Shown in pieces: positions 29,489 to 39,675 of a stretch of DNA of 64,000 bases. Below the pieces are notes generated by a model that had not been told where the DNA came from, did not search any database, and worked only from the letters and a program-made list of their open reading frames with translations. Source of the DNA: Paracoccaceae bacterium. GTDB lineage: Bacteria; Pseudomonadota; Alphaproteobacteria; Rhodobacterales; Rhodobacteraceae. The DNA lies in NCBI GenBank assembly GCA_020832655.1, contig JAFIEF010000006.1:21811-85810 (forward strand). The letters are read 5' to 3'. The stretch's first letter is position 1; every line of letters starts with the position of its first letter. The translations under genes and the position numbers were made by a program.

Positions 29489-31621
29489 TCAGGGCAGGGG
29501 GTCTTGCAGCAGATATTGCAGTCTGGCACGCAATTCGGCGCTGGCATCCACCGATGCATAGCCGGTTTCCAGCAATCCCTGACTTTCCAGAAGCGCGGCA
29601 ATGGGCGTCACTGCGGGGTCAATGCCGGGGTCGGCCTGAATACTGTCAGACGGCGGGGGCATATCAGGCTGTGCCGGTGCCAGATCCGGCGCGCGCCCTG
29701 CATCCATAGTCGCGCTGGCGCGCGCATCCTGCGGCCGGACATCCAGCGATGCCCCACTGTCAAGTTCTGGCGTGGTCGCCTGGTTTTCCGGGCGCGTCGT
29801 GCGGGTCATCAGCACGGCCTGGTCATGAAAGCCCAGCCCGTCCAGACGTTCGGCAATCGCGGCGCGCAGATCATCGGGTAACGCATGCGCCCAGGGGGTT
29901 TGCGCAAAGCTGATCACAGTGAAGGTCGCGTCATCTGCCTGTTCGACCAGCTTGCGCATCAGCGCGGCGAACAGCTCTGCGCGACCGGCCTCTGGCAAAC
30001 CGGCATCGCGGCTGTAAAGCAGCGCGAATGCCTCGGAAAAGGCGTTGCTGCGGGCCAGCCCGAGCACGAGCAGACGAGCCAGTTCCCGCCCGGTTGCCGT
30101 TCCACGATGGGCCAGCAGATGCATTTCTGCATCTGCGATCACGCTCTGATCCAGCGCTGCGCCCATTTCCGCGCGCTGTTGCAGCACGAACAGCACCGAT
30201 TCGACCGAGGCGTTTTCCAGCAGCCCATGTTCCAGCGCACGGCGTTCGGCGTCATCTGCGCGGGGCAGGTCCAGCGCGGCCAGCGCCACGCGCAGGGCAG
30301 GTGAGCTGTCAACCGCGATGCGTTCCAGCATGTCGCGGATGGCATGGGCCTGCGCGATCTGGCCCAGCGCCAGCAAACGCCTGATCACATGTGGTCCCAG
30401 ATGCAGCCGCAAGGGCTTGGGCAGCGCGGCGATGGCTGACGGCAGCGCCCTGAACTCTGTGCGCGCGGGCTCGGCCTGCGGATCTGTCGCCAGAACCGCC
30501 CAGAGATCGGACCTGCCCGGGCAGGCGTCGAACAGCACACCCGCTGCGGCCTTGGGTGCAGGCTCCAGATCAATCAGGTAGCTGATGGCTGTCAGGAAGG
30601 CCGCTTCGGGGCTTGTTTCCGGCGCCAGCGACAGGATCAGACGCGCCTCTGCCCCGAAGCCCAATGCCAGCCAATGCAATGCAGTGCGCATTGCGGTTTC
30701 GGGGTTCAGGGCATCAAGTTCTGAATAGAGCGTTGCGGGAAGAAGCGGGATGCCCTGCGGCAGGCTGCCATCCGCCAGAACTTCTTCCCATCTGGCGGGG
30801 TCGAGCAGGCGGACATCAGGGCAGGCCATCTCTGTCGGTCGTGAGGGGGTGTGGGCAGGATCGCCCCGCGCAATGGCGATTGCGTCGCTTAGCGCGATAT
30901 GGCTGCCATGCCACTGCGCCGTTCCGGGTAGCGATATCGGCACGGATATCGCGGCATCTGCATCCAGCAGCCCCTGATCGACCGCTCGCGCGATCGCACG
31001 CGCGATTTCGGCCAACGCGCCGGGATCGGCACCTTCGTTTGCGGGCGGGGATGCCGGCAGGGCAGGGGGCGGCGCAAGCCGGTGCAGGCCGAGCACGATG
31101 TCGGCCTCGGTCGGGGGGGCGCGGCCCGTCATCACTTGGGCCAGCTTGCGCCCGGCTGCCTGTGCCGTAAGCTGCGGCGTGTCATCCGGCGCGGTTGATA
31201 CGGCTTCGACCGGCCGCGGCGGTGGGCGCAATGATGGCGATGGGCTGGCCGTGACCTGCGGGGCAGCCGAGGCGATATCGATGACCACGAAAGGCACCAG
31301 ATCCTGTGTGGCGGTCACAATACAATCACAGCCCAGTACCAGTTCCAGCCCGTGATTGCTCTGGCGCAAATCTGTCAGCCGGGTGCGCGGTATCAGGTCA
31401 AACGCCTGCGACAAGTCGAATTCGGGTTGTGGATCGTCGATCTGCAGTGTTGCGCTGCGTCCTTGCTGGCGAAGCTCCCAGCTTTGCCCTTGCGGCAGCG
31501 CAACGACCAGCCGGGTGAAATCGGCATGTTCGCCGCCCCTTACGGCCACGGGCTGGGCATGCGATGCGCCCCCCCCCAGCACAAGCCATATCGCCAGTAT
31601 GAGTTTGACAGAGTTGCGCAT
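29489..31621 (-). CDS. Large exported protein of unknown function at the end of the motA operon
   Basis: 710 residues with a signal peptide (MRNSVKLILAIWLVLGGGASHA). The first 100 mature residues form a beta-rich domain (FTRLVVALPQGQSWELRQQGRSATLQI) reminiscent of AMIN-type modules. A Pro/Ala linker follows, then several hundred residues of Ala/Leu-rich helical sequence suggesting tetratricopeptide-like repeats, and an acidic Pro-rich tail. It starts 3 bp after motA on the same strand, so a role in the flagellar motor or its periplasmic assembly is likely. This is inference from position; no named family recognised. Converges on the ABC ATPase gene. Confidence 0.82.
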   Translation of the reverse strand: MRNSVKLILAIWLVLGGGASHAQPVAVRGGEHADFTRLVVALPQGQSWELRQQGRSATLQIDDPQPEFDLSQAFDLIPRTRLTDLRQSNHGLELVLGCDCIVTATQDLVPFVVIDIASAAPQVTASPSPSLRPPPRPVEAVSTAPDDTPQLTAQAAGRKLAQVMTGRAPPTEADIVLGLHRLAPPPALPASPPANEGADPGALAEIARAIARAVDQGLLDADAAISVPISLPGTAQWHGSHIALSDAIAIARGDPAHTPSRPTEMACPDVRLLDPARWEEVLADGSLPQGIPLLPATLYSELDALNPETAMRTALHWLALGFGAEARLILSLAPETSPEAAFLTAISYLIDLEPAPKAAAGVLFDACPGRSDLWAVLATDPQAEPARTEFRALPSAIAALPKPLRLHLGPHVIRRLLALGQIAQAHAIRDMLERIAVDSSPALRVALAALDLPRADDAERRALEHGLLENASVESVLFVLQQRAEMGAALDQSVIADAEMHLLAHRGTATGRELARLLVLGLARSNAFSEAFALLYSRDAGLPEAGRAELFAALMRKLVEQADDATFTVISFAQTPWAHALPDDLRAAIAERLDGLGFHDQAVLMTRTTRPENQATTPELDSGASLDVRPQDARASATMDAGRAPDLAPAQPDMPPPSDSIQADPGIDPAVTPIAALLESQGLLETGYASVDASAELRARLQYLLQDPLP

Positions 31622-31624
31622 GGC

Positions 31625-32497
31625 TCAGGCCGCTGCAGTCTTCTTGAGTTCACGCATGGCCGATTCCAGGTCCGAAAATTCCGGGCGCTGATGGTGGGGG
31701 GTATTCTGGCGCCCCACCTCGACGCAGATATTGGCCGGATGGGCATAGAGATTGGCCACCAGAACCTCGCGGATCAGCTGAAAGAAATGGTCATCTTCAT
31801 CGACGATGGCGCGCATCCGGTTGGCCACCGGGCCGACAAAGCAATAGGCCAGAAACACCCCCAGAAAGGTGCCGGTCAATGCCCCGCCAATCATTTTCCC
31901 CAGAATTTCCGGCGGTTCATCAATGGCCCCCATCGTCTTGATGATGCCCAGAACCGCCGCAACGATGCCCAGCGCAGGCAGGGCGTCGGCGGTGATCTGC
32001 ACCGCGTGGCTGCTGTGCAGCGCGTGATGCTTGCGCGCCTCCAGCCGCTTGTCGAGCACTTCTTCAACCTGATGGGGGTCGTCATAATTCATCGAGGCCG
32101 CGCGCAGCGTGTCACAGATCAGTTCCACCGCATCGGTATCGGCCCGGATCCGGGGGTATTTGGCAAAGATCGGGGATTGCGCGGGATCTTCGATCTGTTC
32201 TTCCACCGCGACCGGGTTCTGCCGCGACAGCCAGATCAGTTCGAACAACAGGCACAGCAGATCGTGGTAGTCGTCGGGTTTCCATTGCGGCCCTTTGAAG
32301 ACGCGCCCGATATCGCGGGCGGTTGCCTTGATGGTAGAGACATTATTGCCAAGGACGAAGGCACCCGTGGCTGCGCCACCGATCATCACCATCTCGAATG
32401 GCAAAGCCTTGAGGATGATCTCGGTCGTGCCGCCCGCCGCCAGATAGCCCCCGGCGACCATGACAATGACAATGACAATTCCCACGACTGGTATCAC
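31625..32497 (-). CDS. motA: Flagellar motor stator protein MotA
   Basis: Proton-channel stator subunit in the inner membrane; works with MotB, which is not in this window. 290 residues with four hydrophobic segments (first, VVGIVIVIVMVAGGYLAAGG). ITADALPALGIVAAVLGIIKTMGAIDEPPEILGKMIGGALTGTFLGVFLAYCFVGP is the conserved channel region. The track start at 32542 is a TTG without Shine-Dalgarno. GTG 32497 is preceded by CAGGGGGCC and makes the protein start like other MotA. The first membrane helix is encoded by a TGACAA triplet repeat (32461-32478). Confidence 0.94.
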   Translation of the reverse strand: MIPVVGIVIVIVMVAGGYLAAGGTTEIILKALPFEMVMIGGAATGAFVLGNNVSTIKATARDIGRVFKGPQWKPDDYHDLLCLLFELIWLSRQNPVAVEEQIEDPAQSPIFAKYPRIRADTDAVELICDTLRAASMNYDDPHQVEEVLDKRLEARKHHALHSSHAVQITADALPALGIVAAVLGIIKTMGAIDEPPEILGKMIGGALTGTFLGVFLAYCFVGPVANRMRAIVDEDDHFFQLIREVLVANLYAHPANICVEVGRQNTPHHQRPEFSDLESAMRELKKTAAA

Positions 32498-32583
32498 AGC
32501 GGCCCCCTGCCTGCCGGGTAGCGAAAACGTCAGTTTGCCCAAGGAGTGTTAAGAAACTCCATAACTCGCGGGCATATCCGGGT

Positions 32584-33171
32584 TTATCTTGTTGGTGCCG
32601 CAGCATTGCGCCCTGCCAGCACGGCACTGATGGCATAGGCGGTACCAGGGTCGAATTCTTCCATCACGGCACCTGCGAAATCCGGCCGGAGCCGCGCAAA
32701 GAAGCCTGCCGCAAAGGTTACATCCATCTGCGAAAACATCTGTGCGGCCTGACGCGGTTTCATATGTTCATAGACCGCGATCAGCCGCGCGATGTCATCT
32801 TCGGCTGCGGATTCGGTCAGGCTGAGCGTATCCAGCAGGCGCTGTTCGGCCTCGGCCAGCGCCCGCATCTGTGCCGCGATCTCTGCCCTTGCCTGTTCAA
32901 GCTCTTCCTCGCGCTGCGCCAGCCGGGATTCGGCCTGTTCCAGCCGGACCTCGCGCGCGCGCAGTGTCATGAACAGATCGGCCGGGTCGGCGGCGGGCGC
33001 TTCGGGTGCCGTGGCATCTGCATGGATGTTGTTATCCCCCGCCGCCAGCGCCGCTGCCACGCCCATGCCAAGCCGTGTGGCCCCGGCCAGACACAGAAGC
33101 CCCGCCAGAACGATCAGCGTGGAAGACGCCGCTTGCCGGGGCAGCCGCCGATCTGACTGTCTGCCTGTCAT
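32584..33171 (-). CDS. MotE-like flagellar protein (coiled coil)
   Basis: 195 residues. An N-terminal membrane anchor or signal (about 16-43) is followed by a strong coiled coil (about 70-115, REVRLEQAESRLAQREEELEQARAEIAAQMRAL). A C-terminal helical domain YEHMKPRQAAQMFSQMDVTFAAGFFARLRPDFAG is characteristic of the MotE/MgtE-N-like family. In rhizobia MotE is a periplasmic chaperone of the motility protein MotC; here it lies between motA and fliL. Overlaps the preceding gene by 4 bp. Confidence 0.8.
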   Translation of the reverse strand: MTGRQSDRRLPRQAASSTLIVLAGLLCLAGATRLGMGVAAALAAGDNNIHADATAPEAPAADPADLFMTLRAREVRLEQAESRLAQREEELEQARAEIAAQMRALAEAEQRLLDTLSLTESAAEDDIARLIAVYEHMKPRQAAQMFSQMDVTFAAGFFARLRPDFAGAVMEEFDPGTAYAISAVLAGRNAAAPTR

Positions 33172-33584
33172 GAGTGCTGGCCCGACATTTCCCGGTGGCG
33201 GATGACGCGCGGGCGCGCACCCGGTTGCGCTGATGGGCGCGCGTGGGGTGCAGGCGCGCTGTTTCCATGCGTGGCGGCAGTCGGGTCGGGGCCGGCGGCC
33301 GATGCGCGCGCAGTTGCTGCCCCCAGCATCAGTTCCAGCGAGCGCGTCGCGGTCTCGGCCCGCGCGATGGAGCTGTCAAGGCCGGTCTGCGCCGCGCTTC
33401 CGGCATGCGATGCGGTTTCCAGCGCTTTTGTCAGCGCATCCACCTGCTGCGACAACACAGCGATGGCCGCGCCCACATCGCCATCCAGTCGCGTCAGCGC
33501 GCGCAATCGCCGCGACAGCAGCATGCAATAGGCCGCGGCAAGGAACGCGCCAAGCGCGACTGCAATATCGATCAAGATGGTCAT
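33168..33584 (-). CDS. Small membrane-anchored coiled-coil protein in fliL operon
   Basis: 138 residues. One N-terminal membrane helix (about 3-24), then a coiled-coil segment (LDGDVGAAIAVLSQQVDALTKALETA) and a low-complexity Ala/Pro/Arg-rich C-terminus. It resembles the DUF6468-type proteins found beside fliL in alphaproteobacteria, but I hold that only loosely. GAAGGGTG lies before the ATG. It begins 10 bp after fliL and overlaps the MotE-like gene by 4 bp, so it belongs to the flagellar operon. Function unknown. Confidence 0.78.
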   Translation of the reverse strand: MTILIDIAVALGAFLAAAYCMLLSRRLRALTRLDGDVGAAIAVLSQQVDALTKALETASHAGSAAQTGLDSSIARAETATRSLELMLGAATARASAAGPDPTAATHGNSAPAPHARPSAQPGARPRVIRHREMSGQHS

Positions 33585-33594
33585 GGCACCCTTC

Positions 33595-34080
33595 CTAGCG
33601 AAGTACGAATTCGGTGATCAGGAAATCGCGGATATTCCCCTGCCCGGCGATGGTTTGCAGCCGTCGCAGAATCTGCGCGCGCAGGCGGAACAATGCCTCT
33701 GCCTCTGCCAGATCCTGCGGGTTGACCGCGCGCAGATAGGTGTTGATCACATCCACAAAGCGCGGATGCATCCGCATCACCTCTGCATAAGCGTGGGCGG
33801 GCACTTCGATCTGGGCCGCAAATTGCAGATTGCTGACCCCGCTGCCGGGGACAAGCGAAATGGTCATGCTGTCGATGGCGATGAAATCGAAATCCAGCGT
33901 CATTGGCGCGGGCGTCGGCGCCGAATCGCCCGGACCCAGCAGCCAGCCCTGATAAACAGCAAGGAATCCCCCCCCGCCCAGCACCAGCGCCGCAACCAGC
34001 GCCAGCATAACTGCGCGCAATCGCGGTTTCGCAGATGCGTCCGGGGGAAGATCCGGTGCAGTGGTCGTGCTGTCAGCCAT
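33595..34080 (-). CDS. fliL: Flagellar basal body-associated protein FliL
   Basis: 161 residues: a short cytoplasmic tail, one membrane helix (about 24-46, AVMLALVAALVLGGGGFLAVYQG) and a periplasmic domain. The C-terminus matches FliL (LRLRAQILRRLQTIAGQGNIRDFLITEFVLR). FliL surrounds the stator units and supports torque and assembly. First gene of the minus-strand operon fliL-orf-motE-motA-orf, divergent from fliF across the CtrA-like box. Confidence 0.88.
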   Translation of the reverse strand: MADSTTTAPDLPPDASAKPRLRAVMLALVAALVLGGGGFLAVYQGWLLGPGDSAPTPAPMTLDFDFIAIDSMTISLVPGSGVSNLQFAAQIEVPAHAYAEVMRMHPRFVDVINTYLRAVNPQDLAEAEALFRLRAQILRRLQTIAGQGNIRDFLITEFVLR

Positions 34081-34125
34081 CTGACTTTCCTTGGCGTTCC
34101 TTTTCTTCGATATCGCACAAGCTCA

Positions 34126-34140
34126 CTAACTCATTGTTAA
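34126..34140 (-). promoter_or_regulatory. CtrA-like box between fliL and fliF
   Basis: Minus strand TTAACAATGAGTTAG (TTAA-N7-TTAG) in the 121-bp divergent flagellar promoter region. CtrA control of flagellar genes is established in Rhodobacter and Dinoroseobacter. Confidence 0.55.
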
Positions 34141-34201
34141 AACAGTCGCGCCACACTGCACATATTCGGACCGGGCGTCCGCCGATGCAGGAGGCATTGC
34201 A

Positions 34202-35815
34202 GTGCAGAATATTCAGGCGCTCTGGTCGGCGCTGGACAATCGCAAGCGCATGATTGTCGGCGGGGCCGCGCTGGTCACGATACTGGCGGTTCTGGGCATT
34301 GCGCGCATGGCGGCCACACCGGGCATGGCGCTGCTATATTCGGGGCTGGAAGATGCCACTGCGGGTGAGGTGATTCAGGCGCTGGAATCGCGCGGCGTGC
34401 GCTACAGCGTGCGGGGCGATTCGATTTTCGTGCCCGGCCCGCAGCGTGATGAAACCCGGCTGATGCTGGCCGCGGCCGGGCTGCCCGCCAACACGCATTC
34501 CGGCTATGAGCTGCTTGATTCGCTGTCGGGTTTCGGCACCACCTCGCAGATGTTTGATGCCGCCTATTGGCGCGCGAAGGAGGGCGAACTGGCGCGCACC
34601 ATCGCAGCCAGCCCACATATCCGCACGGCGCGGGTGCATATTTCGCAAGGGGTCAGTTCCGCGTTTCGCCGCGATGTCGCGCCTTCGGCCTCGGTCACGG
34701 TGACGCCGGTCTCGGGCATGCTGACCCCGCCTCAGGCGCGCGCGATTCGCTTTCTGGTGGCCTCGGCCATTGCGGGGATGGCACCCGAAGATGTCTCGGT
34801 AATCGATGGTGCGGGCGGTTTGGTCTATGGTCCGGAATCAGAGGCCACGCCCCATGCCGCAGCCGCTGATCGCAGCGCGGAACTGCGCCGCAGTGTCGAA
34901 CGGCTGCTGGAAGCGCATGTCGGGCATGGGCGCGCGGTGGTAGAGCTGAGCATCGAAACCGTGACCGACCGCGAGGTCATTCACGAACGCCGCGTGGACC
35001 CCGATTCGCGCGTGGCGATCAGCACCGAAAGCGAAGAAAATGAAAGCAGCACGCAGGACACGCGCAGCGCGGGCGTGACCGTGGCCAGCAACCTGCCCGA
35101 TGGCGAGGCGGCGGGCGCTGACGGCAACGCGCAAAGCCGCGACAGCCAGACCCGCCAGCGCATGAACTACGATATGTCCGAAACCCGCCGCGAGATAGAG
35201 CGACTGCCCGGTGCCATCCGGCGAATCAGTGTCGCGGTGCTGATCGACGGGGTGCAGGAGACCGGGGCGGAAGGGGCACCGCAATGGCGTCCGCGCAGCC
35301 CTGAAGAGATGGAGGCGCTGCGCGAGCTTGTTGCCTCGGCAGTCGGGTATGACGCGGCGCGCGGCGATGTCATCACCCTGCGTTCCCTGCCATTCGAGCC
35401 GGTCGCGGTGCTGGGAACCGCCCCGCCAGAGGGGCTGTTTTCCGGGGCAGGGCTGGATCTGATGACCGTGCTGAAATGGCTGTTTGCGCTGGTCTTTCTG
35501 ATCGTGCTGTCGGTGTTTGTTCTGCGCCCGATGCTGCGCGCGGCGTTGCAGGCCAATGGGTCTGGCCCCACGCGCTATCTGCCTGATGAGGCCGGCTTCG
35601 GCCCGATGGAAGGGCAGGCCGCGCTTGCGCGGGTACAACCCCCAGCGCTGCGCGGGCAGTCTGTCGAAAGCTACGCCCCACCAGCTGACGCCCCCGACCC
35701 GGTCGAGCGGTTGCGCAATCTGCTGGCCGAACGCCAGCAGGAATCGGTCGAATTGCTGCGCCACTGGATCGAGGATGCGCCGCGCCCCCAAAATGACCGC
35801 CAGCCGAGGCCATGA
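34202..35815 (+). CDS. fliF: Flagellar MS-ring protein FliF
   Basis: 537 residues; forms the MS ring in the inner membrane, base of the flagellar rotor. Starts with GTG at 34202 after an excellent AGGAGG. The first membrane helix is at about 17-37. The conserved periplasmic ring-building domains contain ALLYSGLEDATAGEVIQALESRGVRYSV and ARVHISQGVSSAFRRDVAPSASVTV. A variable acidic loop follows, and the second membrane helix (LMTVLKWLFALVFLIVLSVFVLRPM) is near 430. The C-terminal tail (ERLRNLLAERQQESVELLRHWI) is the FliG-binding segment. First gene of fliF-fliH-fliN-fliP; overlaps the next gene (ATGA). Confidence 0.96.
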   Translation: MQNIQALWSALDNRKRMIVGGAALVTILAVLGIARMAATPGMALLYSGLEDATAGEVIQALESRGVRYSVRGDSIFVPGPQRDETRLMLAAAGLPANTHSGYELLDSLSGFGTTSQMFDAAYWRAKEGELARTIAASPHIRTARVHISQGVSSAFRRDVAPSASVTVTPVSGMLTPPQARAIRFLVASAIAGMAPEDVSVIDGAGGLVYGPESEATPHAAAADRSAELRRSVERLLEAHVGHGRAVVELSIETVTDREVIHERRVDPDSRVAISTESEENESSTQDTRSAGVTVASNLPDGEAAGADGNAQSRDSQTRQRMNYDMSETRREIERLPGAIRRISVAVLIDGVQETGAEGAPQWRPRSPEEMEALRELVASAVGYDAARGDVITLRSLPFEPVAVLGTAPPEGLFSGAGLDLMTVLKWLFALVFLIVLSVFVLRPMLRAALQANGSGPTRYLPDEAGFGPMEGQAALARVQPPALRGQSVESYAPPADAPDPVERLRNLLAERQQESVELLRHWIEDAPRPQNDRQPRP

Positions 35816-36408
35816 TGCTGAAACTTGAAGTGTTTGACACAGCGCCGGATTTGCAGGTCGATCAGGCCTGTGCAAAGCGCGTCGCCGCCGCGCGCGAGGC
35901 AGCCTATGACGACGGCTATAATGCCGGATGGCAGGACGCCCTGAGCGCGACGCGCGATGAAGATGATCAGCGCCGTGCCACCGCGCTGGAAGCCGTGCAG
36001 GCGATCAGCTTTACCTATGCCGAGGCCCATGCCGCGCTGGAAACGGCGTTTCTGGCCCTGACCGACCAGTTGCTGGAACAATTGCTGCCGCAAGCCGCGC
36101 AGCTTGGCTTGCCTGCGCTGTTGCGCGGTGAATTGCACCGCATCGCACAGCAAGGGGCATCCCTGCCAATAGAGCTGCATTGCGCGCCCGCTTCCAGCCC
36201 CGCGCTTCGTTCCATCATCGACACGGTGAAGGGGGTCGACATCCGCGTCATCGAAGAACCTGCCTTCAGCGATGCGCAGGTCAGCCTGCGCCTTGGCGCG
36301 CAACAGCGTGACATCGATTTCGACAGCTTGACCGACCAGATCCGCGCCGCATTCGAGCGTCAATCCCCCAGCCCCACAAAATCAGAGGCCCGTAATGCAA
36401 CAGCCTGA
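35812..36408 (+). CDS. FliH-like flagellar export regulator
   Basis: 198 residues. Contains the AxxxG-like, Ala/Gly-spaced region REAAYDDGYNAGWQDALSA and a long helical middle seen in FliH, which restrains and delivers the FliI ATPase to the export gate. The C-terminal domain is divergent (VKGVDIRVIEEPAFSDAQVSLRLGAQQRDIDFDSL). Start ATG 35812 overlaps fliF; ATG 35815 is equally possible. Position between fliF and fliN supports the assignment more than sequence does. Confidence 0.75.
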   Translation: MMLKLEVFDTAPDLQVDQACAKRVAAAREAAYDDGYNAGWQDALSATRDEDDQRRATALEAVQAISFTYAEAHAALETAFLALTDQLLEQLLPQAAQLGLPALLRGELHRIAQQGASLPIELHCAPASSPALRSIIDTVKGVDIRVIEEPAFSDAQVSLRLGAQQRDIDFDSLTDQIRAAFERQSPSPTKSEARNATA

Positions 36409-36682
36409 CCCGAACAAGCCCGACCTGAACACTGCTATCCTCAAACAGGTTCCGGTCGAAATATCGGTCTCGGTCGGGCGCGCGCGACCGCTGGTGCATG
36501 ATCTGCTGCGGCTCGGGCAGGATTCGGTTCTGGCGCTGGACCGACGGGTCGATGATCCGGTCGAGCTTTACATCGGCGAAAAGCTGATCGCGCGCGGCAT
36601 TCTGGAAGAGCTGGAAGATGCCGAGGCCGGGTATCTGGGCGTACGCCTGACCGAAATCGTCGATCTGCCGGACAGGCTCTGA
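36395..36682 (+). CDS. fliN: Flagellar motor switch protein FliN
   Basis: 95 residues with the SpoA/FliN domain: VPVEISVSVGRARPLVHDLLRLGQDSVLALDRRVDDPVELYIGEKLIARG. FliN forms the lower C-ring that binds CheY-P and FliH. The protein is close to the minimal domain length. Overlaps the FliH-like gene by 14 bp and is followed after 1 bp by fliP. Confidence 0.93.
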   Translation: MQQPDPNKPDLNTAILKQVPVEISVSVGRARPLVHDLLRLGQDSVLALDRRVDDPVELYIGEKLIARGILEELEDAEAGYLGVRLTEIVDLPDRL

Positions 36683-36683
36683 C

Positions 36684-37427
36684 ATGATCGCGGCGCGGCG
36701 CATGCTGCCGGTGGCCTGCCTGACGCTGATAGCCGCATTGCTGCTTCCCGGTGTGGCGTTGGCGCAAGAAGTCAGTTTCCGCTTCGATGATGACGGCTCG
36801 CTGGCAGTACGCTCTGTCCAGCTTATCGTGCTGCTGACCCTGCTTAGCCTGGTGCCCGGCATTCTGGTGATGGTGACATGTTTTCCCTTCATCGTGACGG
36901 TTCTGGCGATATTGCGCCAGGCGCTGGGGCTGATGCAGTCGCCCCCGAACATGCTGATTATCTCGCTGGCGCTGTTTCTGACCTATTTCGTGATGGAACC
37001 CGTGTTTCTGACGGCATGGGAAAGCGGTATCATGCCGCTTAGTGATGGCGAGATCGGGCTGGACGAGGCGATGGTTCTGGCCGCCGACCCGTTTCGCCAG
37101 TTCATGGCCGCGCGGGTGGATGCGGCGACCTTCGAAAGCCTTGCCAGCCTGCGCCCCGACCCGGTGGCCCCGCTTTCAGCCGATGCGCCGCTTTCGGTGC
37201 TGATCCCGTCCTTCATGCTCAGCGAAGTCGCGCGCGCCTTCCAGATCGGCTTTCTGGTGTTCCTGCCCTTTTTGATCATCGATCTGGTGGTGGCGGCGGT
37301 GCTGATGTCGATGGGGATGATGATGGTGCCCCCGGCCATTGTGTCGCTTCCCTTCAAGCTGTCCTTCTTTGTCATCGCTGACGGTTGGCGGCTGGTTTCC
37401 GAAGCGCTGGTGCGCGGCTATATGTAG
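36684..37427 (+). CDS. fliP: Flagellar export gate protein FliP
   Basis: 247 residues; core of the FliPQR export gate. Cleavable signal peptide MIAARRMLPVACLTLIAALLLPGVALA, then four hydrophobic segments. Family signatures VTCFPFIVTVLAILRQALGLMQSPPNMLIISLALFLT and FQIGFLVFLPFLIIDLVVAAVLMSMGMMMVPP are intact. fliQ and fliR are not adjacent; the next gene is ligA. Confidence 0.97.
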   Translation: MIAARRMLPVACLTLIAALLLPGVALAQEVSFRFDDDGSLAVRSVQLIVLLTLLSLVPGILVMVTCFPFIVTVLAILRQALGLMQSPPNMLIISLALFLTYFVMEPVFLTAWESGIMPLSDGEIGLDEAMVLAADPFRQFMAARVDAATFESLASLRPDPVAPLSADAPLSVLIPSFMLSEVARAFQIGFLVFLPFLIIDLVVAAVLMSMGMMMVPPAIVSLPFKLSFFVIADGWRLVSEALVRGYM

Positions 37428-37514
37428 CCCCCGCGCGCAGCGATCCCCCCGGTTCGGACTGGACGCGCTCTGCCGCTGCCCCTATCACCTGTTCTGAAGC
37501 ATCCAGATACTTGA

Positions 37515-39674
<2,160 letters not shown>

Positions 39675-39675
39675 C

